DNA of 64,000 nucleotides from a marine gamma proteobacterium HTCC2143 (lineage in GTDB: Bacteria; Pseudomonadota; Gammaproteobacteria; Pseudomonadales; Dasaniaceae), in NCBI GenBank assembly GCA_000169075.1, contig AAVT01000001.1, forward strand, positions 372,001 through 436,000, given 5' to 3'. The notes beneath the pieces were generated by a model. It was not told the DNA's origin and ran no database searches. It worked only from the letters and a program-made list of their open reading frames with translations. Below are positions 1 through 8,609 of this stretch, piece after piece. Positions within the stretch are counted from its first letter, which is position 1, and every line of letters starts with the position of its first letter. The position numbers and the translations under genes are program-made.

Positions 1-398
1 TCAATAGCGCCCTCCTTACCGTTGATATTAAGATTTTCCTGCACATCTTTACTGGGCTTTACTTCTCGAATACTCAGCAACCTAGCCGAAGTCTCATACC
101 CCTTCGGGGTCATCGCTTCCGACAATCCTTCCAAGTGCTGAACGTCCTGCATCGCTTTGGGTTTGCTAGCAAAGGTTCCTTTCCCCTGAGAAGTGAAAAT
201 CAGCCCCTCGGCATGAAGATCTCGGAGTGACTGCCGCACGGTAATTCGACTCACATCGAAGGATTTCATCAATTGGCTTTCCGATGGCATACGCTCAAAG
301 GGCGCATAGTCACCGTCCAAAATTTGTTTTTTCAACGCCTCCTTTATTTGCAAATATAAGGGTTGGTGTGACATATCTTGATTTCTTTGTAACGACAT
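1..398 (-). CDS. GntR-family (HutC-type) transcriptional regulator, 3' end cut by window edge
   Basis: DNA-binding regulator. The visible 132 residues start with MSLQRNQDMSHQPLYLQIKE, followed by a GntR winged helix (residues about 12-75, with PSESQLMKSFDVSRITVRQSL as helix-turn-helix) and the beginning of what should be a UTRA ligand domain (from about residue 85, LEGLSEAMTPKGYETSAR). The frame stays open to base 1, so the C-terminal part lies outside. The ATG at 398 is preceded by a strong GGGAGG ribosome site. It lies downstream of and on the same strand as the copper/ABC operon, and a CATGT-spaced element in front of its start (422-450) recurs before that operon, so it probably regulates it. 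The family call is firm; the target is inference. Confidence 0.88.
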   Translation of the reverse strand, partial: MSLQRNQDMSHQPLYLQIKEALKKQILDGDYAPFERMPSESQLMKSFDVSRITVRQSLRDLHAEGLIFTSQGKGTFASKPKAMQDVQHLEGLSEAMTPKGYETSARLLSIREVKPSKDVQENLNINGKEGAI

Positions 399-421
399 AA
401 TGACCTCCCTATTTGTTAACG

Positions 422-450
422 ACATGTTACTTATTATTACATGTTATATC
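422..450. promoter_or_regulatory. candidate GntR operator, copy A
   Basis: Two CATGT cores start 17 nt apart (423 and 440), the first followed by TA and the second by TAT. The element sits 24 nt before the ATG of the GntR gene. The same spacing and core recur at 6419-6447 upstream of the ABC operon. It is a candidate autoregulatory operator. Confidence 0.45.
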
Positions 451-610
451 AAGTTAGTTTCTGAAATAGATTAAGTTTTTTTGTATCATAAGTGATTGTT
501 TTATATAGAGTTTATCTGCACAGCGACAGTGCAAAACTGGAGCGAAGACGCAGTGCAATGGTGCAAAAAAGTACTTCGGATGGGTTCTGATAATTAACCA
601 AATCTGCCTC

Positions 611-1231
611 CTAGCGACCACTTGATTGCAGGTAGTCAGCAACCGCATCGATCTCATCACCACTCAATAGCCCTGCAATGCCCGTCATCACGGCGGCCCG
701 ACTACCAACACGGTGACCCTGCTTAAAATCATTCAACTGCTTTCGTATATAGTCAGCATGCTGCGCCTGCAAAAATGGTGCTGTCGGGTGCACCAGATTG
801 TGACAGGAGCTGCAGGCATCAACCCCTGGCCGCCCCTCTTCAAACAACAACTTACCTGTCTGATGACCTGCCTTCTCTACTCCCTCCTCAATTATCGATT
901 CAGGCGCGGGCCTCGGTAGACCGGAAAAATAGCCAACGATACTTTCGATATCCAAAGGATTAATTTCAGTCACGATAGAAGCCATTTGACCATTATCGTT
1001 TGTACGCCTTTCGTGCCTAAAGTCCGCTAACTGCAACGTCAAATACGCTGCCTTTTGACCTGCGAGTTTTGGGAATTTCGGCATTTTGCTGACTCCGTCC
1101 AGACTGTGGCACATACCACAAACTTCCCAAGGTTCCATCCCATCTTTATCGATCATGCCCGCTTGAAGCTCTGCGTTTATACAAAATAGCCCCACCATAA
1201 AACCGATGTAAATACTGGAATTACGATCCAT
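611..1231 (-). CDS. diheme cytochrome c (c4-like), exported
   Basis: Periplasmic electron carrier with two c-type heme sites: CGMCH (C38, C41, H42) and CSSCH (C140, C143, H144). M83 and M182 are likely axial ligands. At 206 residues with a duplicated layout it matches the cytochrome c4 type. The chosen ATG at 1231 gives a short hydrophobic leader (IYIGFMVGLFCINAELQAG) and overlaps the PCuAC gene by 11 nt, so it is probably translationally coupled. In-frame upstream starts (1240, 1270) are possible but run further into the neighbour. It is the last gene of the seven-gene copper/ABC operon; it may donate or accept electrons for the copper site matured by the upstream chaperones (inference). Confidence 0.85.
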   Translation of the reverse strand: MDRNSSIYIGFMVGLFCINAELQAGMIDKDGMEPWEVCGMCHSLDGVSKMPKFPKLAGQKAAYLTLQLADFRHERRTNDNGQMASIVTEINPLDIESIVGYFSGLPRPAPESIIEEGVEKAGHQTGKLLFEEGRPGVDACSSCHNLVHPTAPFLQAQHADYIRKQLNDFKQGHRVGSRAAVMTGIAGLLSGDEIDAVADYLQSSGR

Positions 1232-1745
1232 GATGAGCATGCATTGAGTGATCATGAGCATCGCTAACATCTACCTCCGGCCGAGCGGTCTTCGCCACTA
1301 TATCCAGCGTAAAATGAATCCAGCCTCCGTCGGCAAGATGAAGCGTCATTGGCACGGTATCAGCTGAGCTATCAGTTGATACCGGGGCGATCAGCATGAG
1401 ATGAAGGCCTCCAGGAGAAAATTCAATTCTTGCTCCCGGACCAACAACAACACTTTTTACTTCCGCCATAGTAGAAATACCGTCTTCGACCAGCGACTGA
1501 TGCATTTGGACCTCTTCATAGGCGGAACTGCTAAGACCTGCTATAACAATCGGATCTGATGACACATTGACCACTGACATATATCCAGCCATTACACCGA
1601 TGTTAGGCGGGGCCTGAGGTACCCAAGCACTGTGAACGACCAAAGGACCCTCAGACTCCGCGACCGCCGAAACGGACATTACAACCATTACCCCCCACAC
1701 CAGCACTGACCACAACAAACCTAGATTGTTATTTATCCGTCTCAT
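1221..1745 (-). CDS. PCuAC-type periplasmic copper(I) chaperone (DUF461)
   Basis: Copper chaperone of the PCuA(C) family, which delivers Cu(I) to the CuA site of cytochrome oxidase or related copper sites. The ligand signature fits the consensus H(M)X10MX21HXM exactly: M81/H82, ten residues, M93, twenty-one residues, H115-L-M117. A Sec signal peptide covers residues 1-29 (cut after SVSAVA). The C-terminal tail is His-rich (HDHSMHAHHGS), which could bind extra metal. The ATG at 1745 was chosen because it begins the signal peptide; a GTG at 1799 would add 18 residues with no clear ribosome site. It lies between SCO and the cytochrome c gene, a typical SCO/PCuAC pairing. Confidence 0.9.
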   Translation of the reverse strand: MRRINNNLGLLWSVLVWGVMVVMSVSAVAESEGPLVVHSAWVPQAPPNIGVMAGYMSVVNVSSDPIVIAGLSSSAYEEVQMHQSLVEDGISTMAEVKSVVVGPGARIEFSPGGLHLMLIAPVSTDSSADTVPMTLHLADGGWIHFTLDIVAKTARPEVDVSDAHDHSMHAHHGS

Positions 1746-1803
1746 AATTTCGCACACCAAAGTTCTCTGTTTATTTCTTGCTATCGCTCGTCTAGTCACT
1801 TTT

Positions 1804-2415
1804 TTAGTCGACTAATTGCATGTGTTTGTTAATGATTCCTATTAAATACTCACCGGTCTTATGAGGATGAAACGGCGGCCTAATACTTGCAACAACTGTA
1901 GCCTCTGGACTAATAATCGAAACAGTAGCATTGTGTATGACATTATAATTCCTGTCCTCGGGTCCACTTTTGTCTAAACGATAAAATGCATCAAGGCCCT
2001 TTATTAACTTATCAATTTCGCTGCCAGAACCGGTAATCCCAATATACTGAGGGTGAAAAAAAGCTAAATAATCTTTGAGGACATCTGTATCGCGATCAGG
2101 ATCGACAGCTAAAAAGATAATATTAGGGATGCGATCAGGACGCATACGAAATCCCATTTCTGCCCGCACCGCCTCGAGATTTGCCAAGGTCACCGGACAA
2201 ACATCAGGACAAGAAGTGAATCCCACAAAGACCATCGACCAACGATCCTTAAATTGCTCAATGCCGAAGTCATGCCCATACTGATCCTTCAAACTAAATT
2301 CAGCGAGCGCCCGGGGAGGAGAAACAGACACCATACTTTCGGCTGCATTCGTAAAAGCGGAGAATAACGAAACCGAACACAGTAGCACGACTAAAACAGT
2401 CCTCATCCGTATCAT
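1804..2415 (-). CDS. SCO1/SenC family copper chaperone / thiol reductase
   Basis: Membrane-anchored or exported thioredoxin-fold protein that loads or reduces copper sites, best known for CuA of cytochrome c oxidase. It has an N-terminal hydrophobic leader (residues about 5-25), the metal/redox motif C69-PDV-C73 in GFTSCPDVCPV, and the third ligand H161 (NVIHNATV). At 203 residues it has the normal SCO length. Its ATG overlaps the stop of the ABC ATPase gene (TAATG), so the two are translationally coupled. This ties a copper chaperone directly to the transporter, which is unusual. Confidence 0.92.
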   Translation of the reverse strand: MIRMRTVLVVLLCSVSLFSAFTNAAESMVSVSPPRALAEFSLKDQYGHDFGIEQFKDRWSMVFVGFTSCPDVCPVTLANLEAVRAEMGFRMRPDRIPNIIFLAVDPDRDTDVLKDYLAFFHPQYIGITGSGSEIDKLIKGLDAFYRLDKSGPEDRNYNVIHNATVSIISPEATVVASIRPPFHPHKTGEYLIGIINKHMQLVD

Positions 2416-3266
2416 TAGTGACCGACCTCTTCAAAGGCTTTTAAACTCTGCGCCCGAATATGGGACAGGCATTCTTTCTTTAATGCCACAAACTCTGTTG
2501 ATGTTGCCATCTCAGGAGATCGCGGCCGTTCCAATGCAACATTTAAATCAGCAATCACTGATCCGGGGCTAGAGCTCATGATCAAAATACGATCTGCAAG
2601 AAATATCGCCTCATCTACATCATGCGTAACAAACAGAACCGTTATGCCAAACTCCGACCAAATATTTAGCAAGCTCTCTTGCATCATTAGTCGTGTTTGC
2701 GCATCCAGTGCACCGAAAGGCTCGTCCATCAGTAGCACCCTTGGGTAATTAGCCAACGCCCGAGCGATACCAACGCGCTGTTGCATACCTCCAGACAATT
2801 CACCGGGAAAGCTCTTTGCAATTTTTGAAAGGCCGATCATCGCGAGAAAAGTACTGGCAATAGAATCACACTGGGAAGGTGTGTAACCCGCGAGTTTTGG
2901 TCCAAAAGCGATATTCTGATGGACTGTTTTCCATGGGAATAATGAATATTGTTGAAAGACCATACCTCGGTCAGGGCCAGGCTCTGTGATCACCTCATTG
3001 TCGACAAGAACTCGACCCGAGGAGGGCTTAACATAACCCGCAACCGAGTTCAGCAACGTTGACTTTCCGCAGCCGGATGGTCCCAGAATACAGACAAATT
3101 CTCCTGGAGAGATATTGATGCTAGTTTCCTGCACGGCAATATTCTCTGTGGGGCCACTGCCAAAGACAATACTAACCTCATCAATTTCAATCTTTCCCCG
3201 TTCTTTAGCATCAGAAGTCTCTTTGCGAAATATTTTTTCATGCATTGACACAACACCAGTCTTCAC
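2415..3266 (-). CDS. ABC transporter ATP-binding protein, NitT/TauT (nitrate/sulfonate/taurine) type
   Basis: Cytoplasmic ATPase of the importer encoded by this operon. Visible motifs are Walker A GPSGCGKST, Q-loop MVFQQYSLFPW, signature LSGGMQQR, Walker B LLMDEPFGALD and H-loop VTHDVDEA, all intact, so it should be active. The Q-loop and LFPW sequence are those of SsuB/TauB/NrtD-like proteins. The GTG at 3266 has a GGAG ribosome site 9 nt upstream; the internal ATG at 3245 has none. An extra N-terminal segment of about 25 residues precedes the domain. It is coupled to SCO downstream and follows the membrane proteins. Substrate cannot be read from the sequence. Confidence 0.93.
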   Translation of the reverse strand: MKTGVVSMHEKIFRKETSDAKERGKIEIDEVSIVFGSGPTENIAVQETSINISPGEFVCILGPSGCGKSTLLNSVAGYVKPSSGRVLVDNEVITEPGPDRGMVFQQYSLFPWKTVHQNIAFGPKLAGYTPSQCDSIASTFLAMIGLSKIAKSFPGELSGGMQQRVGIARALANYPRVLLMDEPFGALDAQTRLMMQESLLNIWSEFGITVLFVTHDVDEAIFLADRILIMSSSPGSVIADLNVALERPRSPEMATSTEFVALKKECLSHIRAQSLKAFEEVGH

Positions 3267-3327
3267 TTTTTTTTACTCCACTTAAATATATTTATGTCAA
3301 AATAAATGACAACTAGAAAGTCAGCTC

Positions 3328-3978
3328 TCAGTCAGTAAATGAAGACCTGTTACGCTCTGCTGCAGATAAAATGGCGATCAGCAGTACCCCAAAGCCCAGA
3401 AGATTCACCCAAACGCCCATTGGCTCTAACCATAGCGATGTTGACACCCCCAAACCCATCATAGCTAAACCTACTACCCAAGTCGGCGTTGAACAGCACA
3501 CAACCCAAGACATAGTGATTGATGCCAGAGCCACACATAAAGCACCGAAACCGGACGCCGTCACAGAGGTCCTAGCGCGGACATCATTACAAACACGATT
3601 CTTTGGCCGCAATAGCAAATAGTTAGTCGCAATTAGCAAGCCCAAAAGAAACACTCCCAATATTTTTGTCGGCGCCAGGAAAAGACTCCATTCCGAGATG
3701 CCTGTGCCAAAGTCATAATTCATAAATCCGACTTCAAAAATCCACTCGTCATTGATAATGATTAAAGTGTCTGTTATCGACGGAGTCGACTGAATAATAG
3801 TTCGTACATTATCAATCCAACCATAAGCGTTTACGTAATTAGGCAAACTATCAAATCGGATAATTAGTCCTAGCATCAACACCATGTAGTAAATCGCAGT
3901 GAAACTAAAACTGATAACGAACCATGACCAAAAGTCCTTGCGAATAGTCGCCGCAATAAAAATCAGTTTCTCTCCCAT
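3328..3978 (-). CDS. uncharacterised membrane protein of the copper/ABC operon
   Basis: I do not recognise this family. From the ATG at 3978 (GGTGAGG ribosome site just upstream; an alternative ATG at 4011 would overlap the permease) it has 216 residues. Four hydrophobic segments are visible: one near the N-terminus, one at TKILGVFLLGLLIATNYLLL, one at FGALCVALASITMSWVVCC, and one at WVNLLGFGVLLIAIL. A vicinal Cys pair (VVCCSTPTW) sits at the end of the third segment, which could bind copper or mercury-like soft metals (inference). A 60-residue non-membrane loop follows the first segment. It lies between the permease and the ATPase, so it is likely a dedicated partner of the transporter. Confidence 0.75.
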   Translation of the reverse strand: MGEKLIFIAATIRKDFWSWFVISFSFTAIYYMVLMLGLIIRFDSLPNYVNAYGWIDNVRTIIQSTPSITDTLIIINDEWIFEVGFMNYDFGTGISEWSLFLAPTKILGVFLLGLLIATNYLLLRPKNRVCNDVRARTSVTASGFGALCVALASITMSWVVCCSTPTWVVGLAMMGLGVSTSLWLEPMGVWVNLLGFGVLLIAILSAAERNRSSFTD

Positions 3979-3989
3979 AGTCCTCACCA

Positions 3990-4940
3990 CTATCGCTGAA
4001 ATTTTTTCCATCGCAGAGCCGGACGCATCATCAAACCAATTAAATAAGTCGATAGTGTTCCAAGCCCACCAATAATCAACATGCCGACGACAATATCCGG
4101 ATAATTAATCATCGAATACGCGTCCCAGGTAAAATAGCCAATACCGTATTGGCCAGAAATAATCTCTCCTGCTAGCAGAGAAAACCAGCTGATACCCATG
4201 CCTATAGAAAGTCCTGCCGCGATGCTGGGTAGCGCCGCTGGTAGTACTACATGCCAAAAAACTTCCATTTTTTTTGCTCCCAGAGATACTGCCGCACGCA
4301 CCAAAACTTCGGGGGTTTCTTTCACCCCATGAATAGTATTTAAGATGATCGGGAATAGAGCGCCTAAAAATGTGATGTAGACAATCGATGACTCCTCAGT
4401 CGGCCACATCAGAATTGCCAAGGGGATCCATGCAACCGCCGGAATAGGACGTATCACTTCTATATAGGGTAAAACCGCAGCCCGCGCTATTCGCGATCGA
4501 CCGACCAAAACACCGATAGTCACACCCAAGACCACCGCAATACTGTAAGCAAATAATATTCGCCGCATACTGATGAGGATATGTTTGTAGAATTCGGCAT
4601 CACCCAGATGAGAAAGAAATGCCGCACCAACGGTAGTTGGTGATGGGACATTTTCAAAATTTATAAAATAATTAAAGTTGTAAAGGGTCGCTAAATGCCA
4701 GATAAGTATTCCGAAGCTTAACGATACAATGCCGACGCTAATAGTTTGTAATTTTTCGTTTTTTAACGAAGATAAGACAAAGTCTTTGAAACTAAAATTT
4801 TCGCTGTCGGTATTTGTTACGGATTGGATTACCGCTGAATCCGGACTATTTTTACCAGCTGATTTTAGGCCACCCACAGCACTATCATTAACTGTTTCTG
4901 CATCATTATTTGCAATTTTTTCCAGTACAGCGCCGTTCAT
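3990..4940 (-). CDS. ABC transporter permease, NitT/TauT type (binding-protein-dependent transport inner membrane component)
   Basis: Inner-membrane channel subunit of the importer. A hydrophilic N-terminal extension of about 60 residues is followed by six or so membrane segments of the BPD_transp_1 fold. The EAA coupling loop is clear at AVSLGAKKMEVFWHVVLPAALP, the site that contacts the ATPase. The ATG at 4940 has a strong GGAGGA ribosome site. At 316 residues it is longer than SsuC/TauC (about 260) because of the N-terminal tail. It follows the solute-binding protein gene with a 72-nt gap. Confidence 0.93.
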   Translation of the reverse strand: MNGAVLEKIANNDAETVNDSAVGGLKSAGKNSPDSAVIQSVTNTDSENFSFKDFVLSSLKNEKLQTISVGIVSLSFGILIWHLATLYNFNYFINFENVPSPTTVGAAFLSHLGDAEFYKHILISMRRILFAYSIAVVLGVTIGVLVGRSRIARAAVLPYIEVIRPIPAVAWIPLAILMWPTEESSIVYITFLGALFPIILNTIHGVKETPEVLVRAAVSLGAKKMEVFWHVVLPAALPSIAAGLSIGMGISWFSLLAGEIISGQYGIGYFTWDAYSMINYPDIVVGMLIIGGLGTLSTYLIGLMMRPALRWKKFQR

Positions 4941-5012
4941 AATTTGTCCTCCAAGCAGATTACTGCTTTTTTTGAAATACTGGCGCCAAAGAAATTGACG
5001 CCAGTATTATTC

Positions 5013-6377
5013 TTAGCTTGACAAAGTGGCCAATGCTGATTCGATATCCATAACAGTTCCGCTCTTTTCTAAAGCAAACTTGTCTGCATCAGGCTTGCGA
5101 AGAAACGTTGTAAATCCACTGTCGGTTTTAACAAAGAAAGCCGTTTTTCCAAATAATTTCAGGCCAGTTTCTATATCGTAGACGTAGGTGGCATTTAGTT
5201 TTGCTCCGGTTTTACGAAATTGATCGATAGCGATCAGGAACTCATCAATGGAAGCATAAGAAGAAATACCTTCGCGTGAATGCCAGATTTCCATAGGTAA
5301 CTTTGAATTTTCTATCGCAGGATCAACCACTGAATCTTTTTCCATCTGATAGTCTTTACCCAAATCACTATAGGCAGCTTTCAGATAATCTTCGGTAATC
5401 CACTCATCAAAATCTAACACTGGAATGGATTTTTCCTGAACAAGTACGCCATGGTTAAATTTCAGTGCGTCTACCCATTGTGGCTTGATCGTTGGGTCAA
5501 GCGTTAAGTGCCCTCCTTGGGAGAAATAGATGTATAGAACCTCTTTTTCAACGCCCGTCCATTTTTCCATGAGGTCGACGGCACGAACTGGATCTTCACG
5601 AATCCATTCACCCGCTTCATAAACGGCTTTGATAAATGCCGTAACTATTTCTGGATATTGATCTGCGAAATCCTCTCGCACTACAACGCCATGTAAATAG
5701 GGCACTCCGGTTTCACTACCGTCATAAATTTTTCTGCCGGTACCACGGAACTCCATCAATTCAGACCAAGGACAAAAATCACCATGAGCATCGATCTTAT
5801 TAGCGGCTATATTAGCTGCACCAACAGCAGGGCTTTGATTTTTAAGGTTGTACTCGCTAGTTTTAATCCCCGTGTCCCGCATACCTTTCAGCAACATTCC
5901 CCAGGCAGCACTGCCTACCGGAACAGAAACAGACTTTCCTCGAAGCTCTTCAATACTGTAAATATCAGAATCAACTGGAACCACGATGGCATTACCACTA
6001 CCCTTGAGATTGTAGCCAGTACCCGCTACATATTTTGTACGAAGAGAATCAGTCGCTTGAAACTTTGCACCATTAACAATCAATGGGTAATCTCCCATTA
6101 CACCAAAATTCAGTTTATTGGCCATCATCTGATTGGTAATTGGACCACCCGATGAATAGTCACTCCAGCTGACGTCATATTCAGCCGTTTCATATTTGCC
6201 ACTTGTAGGCAAATACTTCTCTAACAGTTTCAGTTCTTTTACGACGATCCCGGCGGTATAGGTATCTGTACACATACTTTGATGACCGACGGCAATACGT
6301 ATTTTTTCCGCGTGGGCGTTTACTGCACATACAGCCATGACCGAAACTATCGACACTAATTGTTTTCTATTCAACAT
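5013..6377 (-). CDS. ABC solute-binding protein (NrtA/SsuA/TauA type) with C-terminal NosL-like region
   Basis: Periplasmic binding protein, first gene of the operon. The signal peptide is MLNRKQLVSIVSVMAVCAVNAHA. Residues about 25-340 form the NMT1/THI5-like binding domain (IRIAVGHQSMCTDTYTAG, NKLNFGVMGDYPLIVNGA, LRGKSVSVPVGSAAWGMLLKGM). At 454 residues it is about 120 longer than usual. Residues about 361-454 resemble NosL, the nitrous-oxide-reductase copper protein: REGISSYASIDEFL, ATYVYDIETG, GKTAFFV, PDADKFALEKSGTVMDIE. NosL's N-terminal CxxCGM is not seen, though MEIWHS supplies Met and His. The ATG at 6377 has a GTGAGG ribosome site; the in-frame GTG at 6389 is that site itself. The NosL likeness was read by eye and needs a profile search. 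Confidence 0.85.
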   Translation of the reverse strand: MLNRKQLVSIVSVMAVCAVNAHAEKIRIAVGHQSMCTDTYTAGIVVKELKLLEKYLPTSGKYETAEYDVSWSDYSSGGPITNQMMANKLNFGVMGDYPLIVNGAKFQATDSLRTKYVAGTGYNLKGSGNAIVVPVDSDIYSIEELRGKSVSVPVGSAAWGMLLKGMRDTGIKTSEYNLKNQSPAVGAANIAANKIDAHGDFCPWSELMEFRGTGRKIYDGSETGVPYLHGVVVREDFADQYPEIVTAFIKAVYEAGEWIREDPVRAVDLMEKWTGVEKEVLYIYFSQGGHLTLDPTIKPQWVDALKFNHGVLVQEKSIPVLDFDEWITEDYLKAAYSDLGKDYQMEKDSVVDPAIENSKLPMEIWHSREGISSYASIDEFLIAIDQFRKTGAKLNATYVYDIETGLKLFGKTAFFVKTDSGFTTFLRKPDADKFALEKSGTVMDIESALATLSS

Positions 6378-7212
6378 TTTTAACCTCACTGTGGTTCTGC
6401 GTAACTAGACTTGTACTAGCATGTTATCTCCAGCTGCATGTAATAACGCATAAGCCATGCCAACAGCATAATGAAAAGGTAAAAAAAGTTTAGGAGATTG
6501 ATTTCTATTGGGTTTTTCGCGGTTTAGAATCTTTTTTTGAACTTTTCTGAATCGGTAAAGAAAAGAAATTGCACGACCACAGCGCAGCCGCCACGCAAAA
6601 AATGACTATTTAAGGGCATCGCTTTGAAATGCGGAAGTTGAGCTTAATACAAGTCAACAAGTACTGAAAAACACCTAATGATGACAGTGGCAGAGGGTAA
6701 CAGTCACTGAGCTGAGTCATATTACAGCGAAAAAGATCACCCAAATTTTCGCCGAGAAGACGATATCTGGCAGCCCGATATCCTTGCGCTCACGAGAACC
6801 TGTGCTAGAAGAAGGGTTTTATGAATCACTGCTCTGTGCGGCACTAAACAGGTCTAGATAAACAGGGGGGTGGCGGAGCTAGCTATGTCGGTATTCCTAG
6901 AAGAAAATTTTGCAAACGACAGCAAAAAAACTTTCACTTTTGAACGCAAAACAGTTTATTTAATGGCGATTAAAATAGAAATAGTCTAATTATTAGAACA
7001 AGTGCCAGCATAGTGTTTCAGAGAAACGATGCCTTATCATCTCGGCAATCGAGTCTGTATAAACATGAGTTAGCGACATGTTTCACGAACCTCGATGATT
7101 TACGCTGCTGAAACTCCCGAACAATTTAGGGAAGATGACTTATATGGCGGAGCAGTTTCTAAACTATCAATGTCCTATTAGATAACGATAAAACAGCCAT
7201 CAGTTATAAGAA
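6378..7212. other. 835-nt intergenic stretch with operator copy B; otherwise no gene seen
   Basis: The left part holds the operon promoter region and the second CATGT element (6419-6447). An open plus-strand frame without a start runs about 6683-6862 (translation includes SREPVLEEGFYESLLCAAL) and may be a gene remnant; I do not recognise it. A 7-bp inverted repeat AAACATG-9 nt-CATGTTT lies at 7061-7083. Confidence 0.4.
6419..6447. promoter_or_regulatory. candidate GntR operator, copy B
   Basis: CATGT cores start at 6420 and 6437, again 17 nt apart, in the order CATGTTA then CATGTAATAAC. Aligned with the element at 422-450, the first seven bases and the second core match and the flank shares ATAnC. 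It lies about 43 nt before the start of the solute-binding protein gene. Confidence 0.45.
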
Positions 7213-8160
7213 CTACTCAGTAGGTTCAGTTAATTCCATTACCCAATGAGCTTCCGGAATTGGCTTATCCCGCAGAAAAGCGCTCATCATGGCATTCACC
7301 GCAGCCGGCGCCTCCTGCTGAACCCAATGGGAAATACGCGGCAGATAACGAATGCGAAAATCCGACACATAATTTTCGGTACCATAGGTTGTTTCCTTGC
7401 TTAGCGCCACGTCATCTTCACCCCACACCATTAATGTTGGGGTATCAATAATCGCAACATCTTCCGCGGAGACACTCTTTTGTTTTTTGAATAAGCCTCG
7501 ATAATAATTAATCATCGCTGTTAATGCCCCTGGCTGATTCGCATTTTTGCGATAGACCTCAACCACCGCTGGTGGGAACATATCCTCGGCACCACCACTG
7601 TTTACAAACATTTGACCAATATTCTTTGCGTCATCCCGACCCAATAGCCATTCGGGCAAGCGCGGTATTTGAAAGAAAAAGACATACCAGGATTTTTTTA
7701 ATTGACCCAAGCCGCTCTTCATCGACTTCATCATGGGAATAGGGTGAGGCACATTACAAATAATCAGTTTGTGGAGGGGCCGGATTTTTTGGATAGCAAA
7801 TTGCCAGGCAATGACAGCACCCCAGTCATGGGCAATCAAAACCACCTCAGACTTGCCGGACGCATCAATCAGACCCGCTACATCGGCTAGTAAATGATCC
7901 ATTGTATAATTCTCAACAAGTGTTGGCCGCGAGCTCTTACCGTAACCCCTTAGATTTGGCGCCCATGCTTCGTATCCAAGCTCTGCCAACATCGGCAATT
8001 GATAACGCCATGAAAAGCTATGCTCAGGAAACCCATGTAAACATATCGCGAGCTTATCCCCCGTGCCACACTTATCAACCTCGAAGGTCAGATTATTAGC
8101 ATCAACAAACTCCGTGCGAATTCGTTCGTCCCGTACACTGCTATCAACAATATCGTTCAT
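7213..8160 (-). CDS. alpha/beta hydrolase, epoxide hydrolase-like
   Basis: Alpha/beta-fold hydrolase of 315 residues. It has the oxyanion motif HGFPEHSFSWRYQ, the nucleophile motif HDWGA (Asp nucleophile, as in epoxide hydrolases and haloalkane dehalogenases), a cap region with RGLF/YRG-type tyrosines, a WGEDD acid region, and the catalytic His in SHWVQQEAP. No signal peptide, so cytoplasmic. The ATG at 8160 has AAAGGTAAG upstream. It stands alone between two long intergenic regions. Epoxide hydrolase is more likely than dehalogenase from HGFPE and HDWG, but substrate is unknown. Confidence 0.85.
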   Translation of the reverse strand: MNDIVDSSVRDERIRTEFVDANNLTFEVDKCGTGDKLAICLHGFPEHSFSWRYQLPMLAELGYEAWAPNLRGYGKSSRPTLVENYTMDHLLADVAGLIDASGKSEVVLIAHDWGAVIAWQFAIQKIRPLHKLIICNVPHPIPMMKSMKSGLGQLKKSWYVFFFQIPRLPEWLLGRDDAKNIGQMFVNSGGAEDMFPPAVVEVYRKNANQPGALTAMINYYRGLFKKQKSVSAEDVAIIDTPTLMVWGEDDVALSKETTYGTENYVSDFRIRYLPRISHWVQQEAPAAVNAMMSAFLRDKPIPEAHWVMELTEPTE

Positions 8161-8609
8161 ATCTTACCTTTACCACGTTAGGTCAAACCTGAAGTAATAA
8201 AAGTATCAAGGCTCTCGAGAGCACTGTCAACTTAACTCAGTTTTGTTTGGCGACACACTATAGAAATAGCCTGCTGGCAGTCAGTCCGTAAAGAAGCGGT
8301 GCTTATATCAAGGCCGAGGCTAGGGGTCGAAAGATCGAGTATTTCTAATTGCTGGAGTAGTCATCGATGGTAGAACCGAAACATCGTCATCTCTCAGGAT
8401 AAAGCTTTTCTTTGGGTGACCATCTGCCTGATGAGGTGAGACGGTATTCTCTGGATAACCCTGTTGATTCTTGCCATTAACACTGTACTGTGGACTTCAC
8501 CTTACACAGTATGTTGCTCGGTAACTCGAACGCAAGAGCACGTTGTTAATCATATGCTGCAAGGTTTCTTAACGGTAAACCAATTGACGATTCTTCTGGG
8601 TTAACAAAT
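8161..8609. other. 449-nt intergenic region, no feature recognised
   Basis: Divergent gap between the hydrolase and the redoxin gene. It should contain both promoters. I see no open frame or repeat that stands out. Confidence 0.3.

Noticed and set aside
6683-6862. Start-less open frame in the long gap before the hydrolase
   Set aside because: No start codon or ribosome site and no known family; kept only as a possible remnant.
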